54,011 nucleotides of DNA from Candidatus Methanomethylophilaceae archaeon (GCA_944321505.1 CALULN010000004.1:1-54011); one strand, 5' to 3'; shown: positions 24,163 to 33,858, counted from the first letter of the stretch. The notes: generated by a model from the letters alone, not told the origin. Numbers and translations: made by a program.

Positions 24163-25662
24163 TCACGCGGAAAAGGCGAGCATGTTAGTCTCGACGGAGT
24201 ATATTATGCACCAGTTCGGATTTCCGTCCAGCGACTCCTGGTTCAGGTCGGCATTCGCGAATATCGGCGTTCCATGATAGACCCACCCGTCTCCGGTTAT
24301 GGCCCCGTCGACATAGGTCACATGGTCGCAGAGGACACTGCCGTAGATGGTGTCCCTGAACTCAGTACCAATGGTGGTGTGATTATCCGGACAGTACGAC
24401 CTGTCGAAGAATGTCTCCACGGGATCGCCGTGGTACTCCACACTGCCTCCGGAACTTGGATATGTGCTCTCTGAATCGTTCCTGTATGTCTTCGTGGTGT
24501 ACACCCCGTCTGGACTGATGTCGACGATTACCTTGATGAAGGTCTGCTCATAGCGGGGCTCCCCATTCTGCTCCACAAGGCCCTCGATCACCACGAAGTC
24601 GCCGACCTTCAGCTCGTCCCTGAAGTCGAGCGTTCCCGCACCGGTGTCCCCGCTGGATCTGGTGGACTGCACGATGTTGGTGGACACTGTCTTCGTCTCC
24701 ATCACGACCACCTCTCCCGTCATCTTGGACGTCTGCGAGCCGATGATCATGTGCTGCCCGTCGGATTCGATGACCCTGATGCGCTGAGTCTGGTTCTGGT
24801 TCTCAAGCACATAGCTCGGCACCTCGATACCGGAGACAGTGACATAATCCGCTCCGATCTGTGTCCACTCCTCCGAGTCCTTGAGGGATCCGTCTCCCAC
24901 CAGCCATTTGCCGAGAAGATCCTCCTTGGATACGACATCGATATCTGATTCGCTGCCCTCCTTGGTCTCAAGGCCGACATAATTGACGGATGATGACAGA
25001 ACGTCGTAACGCACTGTCGAAGTAGACGATGTCCCTCCCGAGGCGATGACGGTCTGCACCTCCACGTAGTCGCCGGCAGCAGGGTCGCTGCGTATGTAGA
25101 ACGACGGAGTGTCGCTTGCCACCGATCCTTTGAAGATTGTCGACCCGGACATGGAGAAGTAGATGCGCCCGTCGGAGTAGTCGGCCCCCTTCTGGTATGA
25201 GCGCATGATGTCCGTCCCGGAATAGGTGGACACCTTCATCTGGACCCCGTCGACCGTCCCGCTCCATATGTCGCAGGTGACGGGCTTGCTTCCGATCCAA
25301 GATGATTCCGTCCCGCTCTTGGACAGCTGCGATTTCAGGTCCTCGGACATGGTGATCGGTCCGAGGAACCCAGCCTTGTCCATAACCCCTGCAGACGTCG
25401 TCTGACCGCCTGCGGTGGACATGATGACCCCGTAGCTCCCGTCAGAGATAGACTCGATCGTGTATGTTATGGTAGCTTGCGTATACTGTCCGCCGACGGT
25501 CTGTGAGATCGAGTATGTGTAGTAGTCGCCGAGATCGAACTCGTCCTTGAGCTCCAGCGGCGGATCGCCGCCGGGATCCTTGTTGAGATGATAGTACACG
25601 GCGACGCCGGCCGCTGCTATCACGGCAACCGCTATGACGGCTGCCAGAACCTTGTTGTTCAT
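24163..25662 (-). CDS. Large envelope protein with N-terminal membrane anchor
   Basis: 499 residues from ATG 25662, preceded by AGGAGGT at good spacing. A short cytosolic start and one span (VLAAVIAVAVIAAAGVAVYY) anchor a large extracytoplasmic part rich in Ser/Thr/Tyr. The outside part looks duplicated: LKDEFDLGDYYTYSIS near residue 40 and FRDELKVGDFVVIEGL near residue 335 begin similar domains. No catalytic motif is seen. Its codon use looks less GC-biased than neighbours, which could mean transfer or relaxed selection. An adhesin or surface-layer role is a guess. Confidence 0.6.
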   Translation of the reverse strand: MNNKVLAAVIAVAVIAAAGVAVYYHLNKDPGGDPPLELKDEFDLGDYYTYSISQTVGGQYTQATITYTIESISDGSYGVIMSTAGGQTTSAGVMDKAGFLGPITMSEDLKSQLSKSGTESSWIGSKPVTCDIWSGTVDGVQMKVSTYSGTDIMRSYQKGADYSDGRIYFSMSGSTIFKGSVASDTPSFYIRSDPAAGDYVEVQTVIASGGTSSTSTVRYDVLSSSVNYVGLETKEGSESDIDVVSKEDLLGKWLVGDGSLKDSEEWTQIGADYVTVSGIEVPSYVLENQNQTQRIRVIESDGQHMIIGSQTSKMTGEVVVMETKTVSTNIVQSTRSSGDTGAGTLDFRDELKVGDFVVIEGLVEQNGEPRYEQTFIKVIVDISPDGVYTTKTYRNDSESTYPSSGGSVEYHGDPVETFFDRSYCPDNHTTIGTEFRDTIYGSVLCDHVTYVDGAITGDGWVYHGTPIFANADLNQESLDGNPNWCIIYSVETNMLAFSA

Positions 25663-26039
25663 GCGAAACCTCCTGAGAACCCGGCATCGTGCCGTGGGAG
25701 GGCTCCGTCCGGCCGGACGGCCATCCGCACAGATTGTGCGTACGGAGAACGTCACGGCAGGTGAAGCGGCATGAGCCCGTCATAGGAGGTGCCCTATGTC
25801 TCAGAAAGTGCACCGGATCCCACGGAGTGGCGCCCCCCCCCCCTTCCGGACGGAAAGCGGGAGAGCCTCGCGGAATCGGAGGCTGCCGCATTCGGAACCC
25901 TGCGGTTCATGCCCAGGTATTCGCTGTACGGCGTATATGACCGTGTCGCCGGATGCACAGCGGTCTGAAAAGAGAGCATCGGCTGCCGCAGATCATCGGA
26001 TGTAAAGAATGGAGACGGGGCCCTGAGGCCCCATAGGTT
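25663..26039. other. Gene-free 377-bp region with C11 tract and inverted repeats
   Basis: No convincing gene. It holds a 16-bp perfect palindrome (25705-25720, CCGTCCGGCCGGACGG), an inverted repeat CGCACA/TGTGCG (25726-25740), an 11-base C run (25833-25843) and a reverse-strand TATA-like CATATACG (about 25930-25937). If that TATA is used, the envelope gene has a leader near 245 nt containing all three elements. A short forward frame (25796-26005) has a good ribosome-binding site but atypical composition. Confidence 0.5.
26017..26032 (-). terminator. Hairpin after FAD-linked oxidase 2
   Basis: GGGGCC, CTGA, GGCCCC lies 8 nt beyond the reverse-strand oxidase stop at 26040. Confidence 0.5.
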
Positions 26040-27638
26040 TCACTGGGTGCCCTTGCCGTACTCGACCTCGCGGGACTCCTCCTTCTCCTCCTCCATGTCG
26101 TCATAGTGGAATCTCTGGCGGTTGTCTGCGAAGGTCGTGTTCTTGGGCAGGAGCTTCTTGATGGACTGCATCATGGCGGAGCCGATGCCCATGAGGTTCT
26201 TGTCCAGGGCGACTCCGAACCTGGTCTTTCCGCAGACCAGGTGCCCGGGGTTGATGATGTCCCTGGGGTCCAGGAAGGTCTTCAGGTCCCTCATGGTGCT
26301 GACGCAGCCGGCGTCGTGGATGCTGTCCAGGTTGGACGCGAAGAACACGCCCAGGCCCAGGGAGCGTCCGCCGTACTTGGCGGCGACGTCGCCCATGTAG
26401 AAGTTGTACGCGAATGCGGTCATGCCCAGCAGGGACTCGTCGTCCTTGAAGTAGTAGGGCATGAACATGGAGGTGCTGCGGTCGGCGACCATTCCGATGA
26501 TCCCTCCGGGCTCCATCTTCATGGTCTTGTAGCCCTCGTAGCACTCGTCCACGAACTCGGCCCAGTGCTCGTTGGTGACGACGACCTCTGCGGGGATGGA
26601 TCCGACGCCCACCTTGCGGGCGCGGAACTCGTAGCAACGCTCGTCCCACTCGTGCTTGGCGATCTCGTCGGAGACCTTCCTTCCGCCGGCGGCGGCCATG
26701 ATCTCGTCGACGGTCTTCTCCTCCAGGGCGACGTACTCCTCGGCACCCTGCAGGGTGATGAGGATGAGGTTCTTGACCTCGGGGGCGTGCAGACCGGCCT
26801 TCCTCTGGTTCTCGAAGTGGTTGTAGTCGGACCACGCGATGTGGAGGGGCTTCAGGCTGGGGTGCCTGGTGATCTCGTTGATGGGGGCTCCGGCGTCCCT
26901 GAGGGCGTCGAACTCGTAGGCCAGGGGCTTGATGATGCCTCTGGGGTAGATCCTGAGGGTGACGGTGGCGATGACACCGAGGGTGCCCTCGGCGCTGGCG
27001 AACAGCTGGGTGAGGTTGTACCCGGACATGTTGCTGGCGATCTTGTCGTAGCCGGTCTCGATGATGGTGCCGTCGGACAGGACCACCTGGAGGTTCAGGA
27101 CGTTGTCCTTGGCGGAGCCGTACTTGTATCCGCCGATTCCTATGCCGCCGGTGGAGAACCATGCCCCGACGGTGGCGGAGGGGAAGCTGGACGGGTAGGA
27201 TCCCACCAGGAAGCCCTCCTTCTCGCAGGCCTCGAGGACGTTCTTCCAGGTGCAGCCCGCGTCCACCTTCACCGCCATGTTGACCTTGTCGATGCAGTGG
27301 ATCTTGTTCATCTTGGAGGCCATATCGATGAGGATGCCTCCGTCGGTGGGCATGGACCCGCCGAGTCCCCAGGTGGAGTTCCCGCGGGGGGTGACGGCGA
27401 TGCCGGAGCTGTAGGCGAGCGCCACGATCTGGGAGATCTGCTCGGGGGTGGAAGGCCTGACGATCACGTCGGGCATGTTCTTGAACGCCATGCCCGCCTC
27501 CTTGGGGAGGGGGGCCAGGTCGTGCCCGTAGAGCATCCTGTCCATCTCGTTGGTGTTGACATTCTCCGCACCGAGTATCTCCTGGAGTTTCGAGATGACC
27601 TCGGGGGTCACTTTCCTAGATAGGTTGTCCCCTTTCAT
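26040..27638 (-). CDS. FAD-linked oxidase of the GlcD family (copy 2)
   Basis: 532 residues, longer than copy 1 and only distantly related. The PCMH FAD-binding domain is clear (AVTPRGNSTWGLGGSMP, SYPSSFPSATVGAWFSTGG), with a C-terminal FAD-oxidase domain ending in DPRDIINPGHLVCGKTRFG. A charged tail of about 35 residues closes the protein. Likely oxidises a hydroxyacid; the electron acceptor is not encoded nearby. It sits just beyond the MCR activation operon but has its own TATA (CTTATTAAACG, 27691-27701) and a GGAGG site before ATG 27638. A link to heterodisulfide or MCR redox chemistry is only inferred. Confidence 0.82.
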   Translation of the reverse strand: MKGDNLSRKVTPEVISKLQEILGAENVNTNEMDRMLYGHDLAPLPKEAGMAFKNMPDVIVRPSTPEQISQIVALAYSSGIAVTPRGNSTWGLGGSMPTDGGILIDMASKMNKIHCIDKVNMAVKVDAGCTWKNVLEACEKEGFLVGSYPSSFPSATVGAWFSTGGIGIGGYKYGSAKDNVLNLQVVLSDGTIIETGYDKIASNMSGYNLTQLFASAEGTLGVIATVTLRIYPRGIIKPLAYEFDALRDAGAPINEITRHPSLKPLHIAWSDYNHFENQRKAGLHAPEVKNLILITLQGAEEYVALEEKTVDEIMAAAGGRKVSDEIAKHEWDERCYEFRARKVGVGSIPAEVVVTNEHWAEFVDECYEGYKTMKMEPGGIIGMVADRSTSMFMPYYFKDDESLLGMTAFAYNFYMGDVAAKYGGRSLGLGVFFASNLDSIHDAGCVSTMRDLKTFLDPRDIINPGHLVCGKTRFGVALDKNLMGIGSAMMQSIKKLLPKNTTFADNRQRFHYDDMEEEKEESREVEYGKGTQ

Positions 27639-27691
27639 TTAATGTCCTCCACATAACGTGCAGTATGATTGGACCGACAAGTCCGTTGCGT

Positions 27692-28144
27692 TTAATAAGA
27701 GTTTGGGTCGTTTTTCGACGTGTGGCACTGTTGTCCGGACCACCTCTCCAGACCGGCCGCGGAGACCAGGCGGGACTCCGCCCCCGGAGGCACCCTGAAC
27801 AGGTGGGATCCGCATCCGCAGTCCGAGCATCCGAAGCCATGAGCAGCTTCCTTACACCCTGTTGACAGCGCAGTATACGCCAATTCGCACTCCGGTACGG
27901 GGATTGGATACGACTCGTACGCCGTGATGGAGTCCGCGGCCTCGGTCAGACGGTCGATATGCCACCTGAGCCTCTTCCCCTTGGACGCATGGCGGGAGAT
28001 GCGCTGGTCCAGACCGCCCATGGCGCTGCCGACGTAGCAGTACGTCCCGGGCTCAAGATGTATGCGCCCGAGACGCCCAACATCCCCTTCGAAGGGCTCT
28101 TGGAACGTCAGGAAGAGGACGTAGGTCCCCTTTCTGACGCTCAT
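27692..28144 (-). CDS. DUF123 GIY-YIG-like nuclease domain protein
   Basis: 150 residues. The DUF123 family is a GIY-YIG nuclease relative, often fused to endonuclease III in archaea; the start KGTYVLFLTF and GTYCYVGSAMGGLDQRISRH match its two signature strands, and the cysteine-rich GFGCSDCGCGSHLF is the typical C-terminal motif. Activity on nucleic acids is presumed. ATG 28144 overlaps the stop of the methanogenesis-marker-7 gene by ATGA, making it the last gene of the MCR activation operon. Its function there is unexplained. Confidence 0.78.
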   Translation of the reverse strand: MSVRKGTYVLFLTFQEPFEGDVGRLGRIHLEPGTYCYVGSAMGGLDQRISRHASKGKRLRWHIDRLTEAADSITAYESYPIPVPECELAYTALSTGCKEAAHGFGCSDCGCGSHLFRVPPGAESRLVSAAGLERWSGQQCHTSKNDPNSY

Positions 28145-29073
28145 TCCGCCTTCTTGGCGTCCTGGTCGCGGACGGCGGACATGGTCTTGATCCTGATGAT
28201 CGTGCTGCTGTCCTCCATCTTGGATTCGCGGATGTCGGCGATCTCGCTGAGCCTGCGGCCGTATACCATCAAGTTGTCGAAGTACTCCTTGTGCTCCCTG
28301 TAGGGGATCTTGACCCTGAGGCCGTCCAGATGCAGGACGATCGGAGCGGGGCGGAGGCACATGTCGATGGGCTCGTAGGACTCCAGCAGCGGCTTCAGCT
28401 CCGCAGGATGTATGAACAGGGGGTCCTCCTCCAGCATGGCCTTCTTCTCGGAGATGACCTTCACCACGGTGTCGGCGATCTCGTTGAGCTTCGCCCTCTC
28501 CTCGGGGGCCTTCATCCTGGCGGCCTTCCTGCCCACGCCGCTGATGACGGCTTCGCAGACGTCCTCCATGCCCTCGGGCTCCGGTCCGCAGACCAGGATG
28601 ACCGGCACGGAGATCTTCTCCATCAGGGCCTTCTTCTCCTCCACGCAGGCCTTGAAGTTGCCCAGCATGAAGATGACCGCATCGTACTCGTCGATGATGC
28701 TGATCTCCCTCAGGGAGATCTGAGAGGTCTTCTTGCCCCTGCCTCTGGCGAGGCCCATGACCACGGATATGGAGCCCTCCTCCCTGAGTATCTCCGCGAT
28801 GTCGCAGATGGGATGGGGCATGTGGTGCCTCCCCAGGGTGCAGCCCACGACGGCTATCTCCGTCCCTGCCAGCGGGACGTTGAAGAGCTGCCCGCCAATC
28901 TCCTTGGTGATCTTGGCGATGACCTCGTGGTCCTCCTCCGGGATCGACATGGTCACCGTCAGCACCTGGGCGCTGTGCATCCTGTTGATGACGGTGCCGC
29001 CCACATCCTCGATGGCCTCGTACAGCTCGTTGGAGCGGTAGACGCCTCCGTCGTACTTCACGACCTCAAACAT
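28141..29073 (-). CDS. Methanogenesis marker protein 7
   Basis: 310 residues. Found in all MCR-containing archaea and reported in the MCR activation complex with McrC, Mmp3 and Mmp17. Visible features: VVGCTLGRHHMPHPICDIAE with a Cys and a His pair near residue 85, similar in style to McrC; LARGRGKKTSQISLREISI; and VILVCGPEPEGMEDVCEAV. The cysteines may bind an iron-sulfur centre. It overlaps the marker-17 stop by 8 bp and the DUF123 start by 4 bp, so translation is coupled. Confidence 0.9.
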   Translation of the reverse strand: MFEVVKYDGGVYRSNELYEAIEDVGGTVINRMHSAQVLTVTMSIPEEDHEVIAKITKEIGGQLFNVPLAGTEIAVVGCTLGRHHMPHPICDIAEILREEGSISVVMGLARGRGKKTSQISLREISIIDEYDAVIFMLGNFKACVEEKKALMEKISVPVILVCGPEPEGMEDVCEAVISGVGRKAARMKAPEERAKLNEIADTVVKVISEKKAMLEEDPLFIHPAELKPLLESYEPIDMCLRPAPIVLHLDGLRVKIPYREHKEYFDNLMVYGRRLSEIADIRESKMEDSSTIIRIKTMSAVRDQDAKKAE

Positions 29074-29644
29074 CCTCTTCCACCTCCGACTCCTTCAGCA
29101 TCCTCTGATGGAGCTCCAGACCCTCGTCCAGGAACTCCTGCCTCATGATCTCCTCGGTGGCCACCACGGTGATGACCCTGCCGTCCACATAGGTGTGCCT
29201 GACCCTGATGCCCTCCGGGAGGGAGCGCCAGAACGCGCCCATGATCTCCTTGACGGACTCCTCGCCCGAGGACACCACCATGTCCTCTATGTCCTCCTGG
29301 CGGGCGTCGTGGACTATGAGGTCGAACCTGGTCTGCTGGTCCACCTTGCCCCTGCCGTAGACCTTCCACAGCCTGGACAGGATGTCCGGGGCGTAGCGCT
29401 CGTTGGAGATGGACATGTGCAGCTCGGTCCCCTCGGCCCTGAAGGACGCCACGTCGCCGATGGTCTTGCTGGACGGGTGGTTCTTGAGCATGACCGAGAA
29501 TATGAACAGCGGCACCTCCGGCTTCAGGCACAGATGCGCCTTCCTGAACATGAAGGATTTGCCGATGTCCCCGATGATGTCGTCGAAGAGCTTGGCGTAC
29601 GCATCGTTGCCGTAGCCGTCCGGTCCGTCCACCGTGATGTCCAT
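29066..29644 (-). CDS. Methanogenesis marker protein 17
   Basis: 192 residues, normal length. Starts MDITVDGPDGYGNDAYAKLF, a family hallmark. No cysteine-rich motif, so it is probably a structural or scaffold part of the MCR activation complex rather than a redox carrier. It begins 9 bp after the marker-15 stop and overlaps marker 7. Cytosolic. Confidence 0.9.
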   Translation of the reverse strand: MDITVDGPDGYGNDAYAKLFDDIIGDIGKSFMFRKAHLCLKPEVPLFIFSVMLKNHPSSKTIGDVASFRAEGTELHMSISNERYAPDILSRLWKVYGRGKVDQQTRFDLIVHDARQEDIEDMVVSSGEESVKEIMGAFWRSLPEGIRVRHTYVDGRVITVVATEEIMRQEFLDEGLELHQRMLKESEVEEDV

Positions 29645-29653
29645 CGGACCGCC

Positions 29654-30880
29654 TCACAGGAACCCGGAGCTCAGCAGAGCCCCGCCCACCGCGCCGATGA
29701 ACTGGGAGTTCTCGGGGACGATGGGCTTCTCGCCCAGCACCTCGCCCACAGCCTTGACCAGACCGGAGATCAGGGACGTTCCGCCCACCTCGATGACCGG
29801 GTGCCTGACGTCGATCTCCTGGAGCTGCTGCTCGTACACCTGCTCGGCGACGGAGTGGCATGCCGCCGCGGCCACGTCCTCGAAGCTCTTGCCCTCTCCG
29901 AGTGTGGTGACCAGGTCCTGGATCCCGAAGACGGAGCAGTAGGAGTTCATCTTGGCGTTGCGCCAGTCCCCCTTCTCCGCCAGCGCGCCCAGCTGGGTGA
30001 CGTCGATCTTCAGCCTCCTGGAGGTCATCTCCAGGAAACGGCCGGACGCTCCGGCGCAGACCCCTCCCATGGTGAAGTTGTCGGGGATGCCGTCGCGGAT
30101 GGTGATGGCCTTGTTGTCCATGCCTCCGATGTCGATGATGGTGGCCTCGCCCTTCTGGCGGTCGGCCAGCCAGACGGCGCCCTTGGAGTTGACGGTCAGC
30201 TCCTCCTGCACCAGCTTCACCTTGTCGGAGAAGTGGTTGCCCAGGGTGAAGCGCCCGTACCCGGTGGTGCCGATGGCCTCCAGGTCCTTGTACTCGTAGC
30301 CGGCCTCCGCCAGGGCCTCGTTGAGGACCTGGGTGGCGGACTCGACCACGTCGTGGGACGGGGTCCAGGACTTGCCGATGATCCTGTTATCCAGCATGAC
30401 CACCGCTTTGGTGGTGGAGGATCCGGAGTCCAGGCCGGCGGTGAGGCCGGCCTGCCTCTCCCTGGCCAGGAGCTCCTTCCTGGTGACGATGGTCACAAGG
30501 GCCTCCATCCTGGTGAGCAGCTGGGATGCCTTCATCCTCTCGGTGAAGGAGTAGGTCACCACCGGCAGGTTGGTGTTCTCCTGTATGAACCTCCTCAGCT
30601 CGTTCCTGACCAGGGCCGCCTCGGCGCACCTGAAGCAGGTGGTGATGAACACGGCATCGGCGTCGAAGTTGCCGTCCGCCAGCTGTATCGCCCTGGCGAT
30701 CATGAGCTTGAGCTGCGAGGAATGGGGGCGGAATCCGAACCTCTCCACCGCCTTGTTGATGTCTGCGGCGGATACGTCTGGGTACACTATCTTCGCCCCG
30801 ACGGAACGGGCCGCTTTCTCTATCTCGTACTGCACGCTGCTGTACTCGGTGCCGCACGAGAGCTGTGCGATCTTGATCAC
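29654..30880 (-). CDS. Methanogenesis marker protein 15 (BadF/HgdC-type ATPase)
   Basis: 408 residues from GTG 30880, overlapping the marker-5 stop (GTGA). Residues about 150-408 form an ASKHA ATPase of the 2-hydroxyacyl-CoA dehydratase activator type: [25 protein letters not shown], and [11 protein letters not shown] whose cysteine is the cluster ligand in HgdC homodimers. Residues 1-140 resemble a piece of the dehydratase D-component ([18 protein letters not shown]). By analogy it uses ATP to drive low-potential electron transfer, here probably toward MCR activation or a cluster of it. Confidence 0.88.
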   Translation of the reverse strand: MIKIAQLSCGTEYSSVQYEIEKAARSVGAKIVYPDVSAADINKAVERFGFRPHSSQLKLMIARAIQLADGNFDADAVFITTCFRCAEAALVRNELRRFIQENTNLPVVTYSFTERMKASQLLTRMEALVTIVTRKELLARERQAGLTAGLDSGSSTTKAVVMLDNRIIGKSWTPSHDVVESATQVLNEALAEAGYEYKDLEAIGTTGYGRFTLGNHFSDKVKLVQEELTVNSKGAVWLADRQKGEATIIDIGGMDNKAITIRDGIPDNFTMGGVCAGASGRFLEMTSRRLKIDVTQLGALAEKGDWRNAKMNSYCSVFGIQDLVTTLGEGKSFEDVAAAACHSVAEQVYEQQLQEIDVRHPVIEVGGTSLISGLVKAVGEVLGEKPIVPENSQFIGAVGGALLSSGFL

Positions 30881-31311
30881 TGCAGTCCCTCCAGGAATCC
30901 CTTGACCTTGGCGACGAACTCGATGCCGTCCTCCTCGGTCTCCGGGTATTGAAGCCTTAACGCGGGGATGCCCCGCCTGCGGATGAGGTACTTCACCATC
31001 AGCTCGGAGCGCTCGCATCCGACGCATCCGAACCCGAAGGGGGCGTCGTCCACGATGATGGCGGCGTCCGCCTCCTCGATCAGCGGCCCCCAGACGGCGA
31101 GCCTCCCCCTGACGCCGGAGGGCACCTCTATGCCCGCGTACTTGAGTCCCCTGACCACATCGTCCAGGGTGACGTTCATGGGCGGCATGTCCACCTCGAG
31201 GTTGTCGACCCTCTCTTGCAACGCGGCCATCGTGCTGAGGGGCTCGTGACCGAACCTCTCTACCAGGTCGAACAGGATCATGCTGTTCGGCGGATCGATG
31301 AACACCTTCAT
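30877..31311 (-). CDS. Methanogenesis marker protein 5
   Basis: 144 residues. Begins [20 protein letters not shown]; the diagnostic part is [20 protein letters not shown] with two cysteines, followed by [16 protein letters not shown]. The C-terminal layout is similar to the ends of HgdB-like cluster-binding subunits. Overlaps both neighbours (marker 6 and marker 15) by 4 bp or so. Exact role unknown, methanogen specific. Confidence 0.88.
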   Translation of the reverse strand: MKVFIDPPNSMILFDLVERFGHEPLSTMAALQERVDNLEVDMPPMNVTLDDVVRGLKYAGIEVPSGVRGRLAVWGPLIEEADAAIIVDDAPFGFGCVGCERSELMVKYLIRRRGIPALRLQYPETEEDGIEFVAKVKGFLEGLQ

Positions 31312-31724
31312 TCCTTCACCTCGCAAATCTCTTTGAACTTGAGAACCGGGAGCTTCTCCCGCTTCGGCCTCTCCGGCGGGACCTCGCCCTTCTCGGCAGC
31401 GATGAGGCCCGCCCTTATGAACGGGAGCTTGCTCCACTCCTCCTCCAGCTGGGAGTAGCCCGGCCTGGTGCCGTGCTGCGCCCTGCATCTGACGGGATCG
31501 CCCATGCGGTACGCCCTGCGCTTGGAGAAGATGGCGTAGGGCTCCATGTCCCTGACCTTGTCGGTCACCCTGCGGACCACGTCAGCCTCGCCCTCGACGA
31601 GGCATCCGTAGCACGTCTCCTTCAGCCCGACAGGCTCCCCCATGGCGTGGATGGTGCGCGCCAGCATCTCCGGCGTCACGTCCGACGTGGGGCAGATCAT
31701 CAGCAGCCTGGTCTCCCTGCTCAT
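31308..31724 (-). CDS. Methanogenesis marker protein 6
   Basis: 138 residues. Contains CYGCLVEG near residue 40 and a further cysteine in [14 protein letters not shown], so it may carry a metal or cluster. Overlaps the marker-3 stop and the marker-5 start by 4 bp each. Present in essentially all methanogens; function not established. Confidence 0.88.
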   Translation of the reverse strand: MSRETRLLMICPTSDVTPEMLARTIHAMGEPVGLKETCYGCLVEGEADVVRRVTDKVRDMEPYAIFSKRRAYRMGDPVRCRAQHGTRPGYSQLEEEWSKLPFIRAGLIAAEKGEVPPERPKREKLPVLKFKEICEVKE

Positions 31725-33235
31725 AGCTCCAACTCCGTAATGTAGACCTTCATGCCGTCCTCGAGGCCCTCGGTCATGTGGTCGAGGTCCCCCAGGAACC
31801 TTCCGAAGATGTTGGTCCCGAAGGGCTCCTCGCCGGTGGGACCGTACTCCCTGCTGTCCTGCATCCTGATGCCCAGCAGGCCGTGGTGGTCGCAGGCCTG
31901 GTTGGTGAACCCTATGTCACCGCGCCTGCACCTCTTGAAGGGCTCCCCGGGGTACAGGGACTTGCCCTTCACCTCGTCGCCCTCGAACGTTATCATGGAC
32001 ATCCCCTCGAACCAGAAGTGGACCTTCAGGGACCCGACGGGCTTGTGGTTCAGCCCGGTGATCTTCTCGAAGTAGTGGACGTCCTCCGGGCGCTTGCGGT
32101 TCAGGGATATCCTGAACACCCTGTCCTTCGGCACCCCGAACAGCTCCGCGCTGCCCTTGTTCAGCAGGCTCACCGTCATCTCCGGGGTCTGCTCCGCCAC
32201 GATGGCGTCGTCGGATACGTCCCCGGTGCGGACCACCTCGATGCCCGCATCCCTCAGCAGCCTCTCGCCCTCGGCCATGGTCATCCCCACGGCCAGCGTC
32301 CTCTTGGGCTCGGTGACCACGGTGATCCTCTCGCCCTCGGCGGCGGCCTCCATGATCGCCCTTCCCAGGACCACGTCGCCCACATGGTTGTGGGTCTCCG
32401 ACAGCTGCCTGCGCTGGCGGTAGAAGAACATCTTGCCCACGCCGGTGCCGTGGTTCCTCACCTGGACGCTGCCCTCGGACCTGACGGTCAGGTTCTCCTG
32501 GGAGATCGCCACATCGGTGTCGTCGTGGCAGGCCATGTAGCTGCCGGAGGACTCGGAGACGTTGACGAACCCCTTCTGGGCCAGTATCATCAGGTGCTCG
32601 GCGGACTCGGGGTTGGACATGTCCAGACGCACCTTCATGCAGGTGTCCACTGAGTTCCCGTCGGCCAGCTTCAGCTTGAGGTTGGACGTGACCACGTGGT
32701 TCTCCTTGACGGTCTCGGACACCGACGGGGATATGGAGAGTATGGAGTCGCCCTCCTGCAGAACGTCAACCACGTGCCTCCCGCGGGTGACCCTGCCGAT
32801 GCGGCCGGCCCCTGCGCCGTAGGCGTTCCTGTGGTCCTTCTTGGCCACCATGACATAGGTGGTGGCGCTGTCGAACCCTCCCAGGGAGAAGAAGCAGTCG
32901 TACGGGCGGTACATGCGCTCGGTGCGGTCCACCTTGATATCGGTCTTGAACGCGCCGAAGGCGGCGATGGCCGACGTGACCCACCTGGCGGTGGACCCGG
33001 TGACCCTCTTGGTCAGCACCTTCCACAGGTCAGCGTCCTTCCCGGGATCCAGATGGAGGGTGAACGTGCCCTTGGTGGTCTCCACGTCGAAGTCCTCGGA
33101 CTCGGTCCTGAGGGACTCGGTGGATTTGTGCACGGAGACCAGCGTCCCCTTGGTGTAGGGCTCCCCGGCCACCGCGTCCTTCAGGGTGGCCCCCTTGGGG
33201 AACTCCTTCTCCACTCCGTTGACGGTTACCTTCAT
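31721..33235 (-). CDS. Methanogenesis marker protein 3
   Basis: 504 residues. Contains a cyclophilin-like or UPF0288 fold and is a known component of the MCR activation complex with McrC, Mmp7 and Mmp17. Starts [20 protein letters not shown], a ubiquitin-like strand pattern. Cysteines are few ([33 protein letters not shown]), the last close to a His pair. Overlaps McrC by ATGA. Full length. Confidence 0.9.
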   Translation of the reverse strand: MKVTVNGVEKEFPKGATLKDAVAGEPYTKGTLVSVHKSTESLRTESEDFDVETTKGTFTLHLDPGKDADLWKVLTKRVTGSTARWVTSAIAAFGAFKTDIKVDRTERMYRPYDCFFSLGGFDSATTYVMVAKKDHRNAYGAGAGRIGRVTRGRHVVDVLQEGDSILSISPSVSETVKENHVVTSNLKLKLADGNSVDTCMKVRLDMSNPESAEHLMILAQKGFVNVSESSGSYMACHDDTDVAISQENLTVRSEGSVQVRNHGTGVGKMFFYRQRRQLSETHNHVGDVVLGRAIMEAAAEGERITVVTEPKRTLAVGMTMAEGERLLRDAGIEVVRTGDVSDDAIVAEQTPEMTVSLLNKGSAELFGVPKDRVFRISLNRKRPEDVHYFEKITGLNHKPVGSLKVHFWFEGMSMITFEGDEVKGKSLYPGEPFKRCRRGDIGFTNQACDHHGLLGIRMQDSREYGPTGEEPFGTNIFGRFLGDLDHMTEGLEDGMKVYITELEL

Positions 33236-33858
33236 TGCACTTCGCCTCCGGTGTCGGGCAGCATCCTCTGTATCTTGGACACGATCTCGTCCAGCTTCTC
33301 CTGGGGGCAGGACACCCCTCTGATGACGCCGGTGACGATCTCCTGGATGGAGCCCTTGGTGTTTATGTCGGGGTCGTCGGGCATGACCATGCGGGTCTTC
33401 ACCCCTATGGCGGCGAAGTCCTCGAAGTCTATGGGGCACTGGGCCACGATCATGGCGGGTATGTCCACGTTCCTGAGGATCAGCCTGGCCTTCCAGATGA
33501 TGTGGGGCCTGACGTTCCCCAGGTGGATCAACGCCACCTTGAACTGCTGTATCCTGGAGACCTCGATGGGGTCCAGCCCCATGCACTGGCCGTGGGACAC
33601 GTCGGGGGCGTCAGCCGGGACGCCCGCGCCGGCGTTCAGAACCAGGACGGAGGTGTCGATCCCCTCCTCCCTGAGGGCGTAGGTGATCTCGCAGACCGGC
33701 TTGGTGATGTGCCTCCTCCCCGGCCCCATGGCTATGGCGACCACGTCCCTTCCGCTCTCGGAGATGGTGGCCCTCTGGGCCAGACCGCCTCCCTGGCCGA
33801 GTCCCATGGACTCCCTGCACTCGACGAAGCTCAGATGCCTTCCGATCCTCTGCTTCAT
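33232..33858 (-). CDS. mcrC: McrC, methyl-coenzyme M reductase activation protein C
   Basis: 208 residues. In many methanogens mcrC sits within the mcr operon; here it lies directly after atwA and before marker 3, and no mcrA/B/G genes are in the window. Landmarks: [19 protein letters not shown] near residue 14 with a Cys and glycine run, [20 protein letters not shown], and [12 protein letters not shown]. McrC copurifies with the activation complex and its cysteines are candidate iron-sulfur ligands. ATGA overlaps at both ends. Confidence 0.92.
   Translation of the reverse strand: MKQRIGRHLSFVECRESMGLGQGGGLAQRATISESGRDVVAIAMGPGRRHITKPVCEITYALREEGIDTSVLVLNAGAGVPADAPDVSHGQCMGLDPIEVSRIQQFKVALIHLGNVRPHIIWKARLILRNVDIPAMIVAQCPIDFEDFAAIGVKTRMVMPDDPDINTKGSIQEIVTGVIRGVSCPQEKLDEIVSKIQRMLPDTGGEVQ

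Noticed and set aside
25796-26005. Forward frame of 69 codons containing the C11 tract, preceded by AGGAGGTG
   Set aside because: The ribosome-binding site is good but the product is basic, Arg/Ser rich and without hydrophobic core or motif; the C tract encodes a proline run. Kept only as a note on the intergenic region.
26106-27623. Forward open frame of 505 codons opposite FAD oxidase 2
   Set aside because: Antisense shadow of a gene with a complete FAD-binding domain.
29108-30952. Forward open frame of 614 codons opposite markers 15 and 17
   Set aside because: Antisense shadow; the opposing strand carries conserved methanogenesis markers with overlapping starts.
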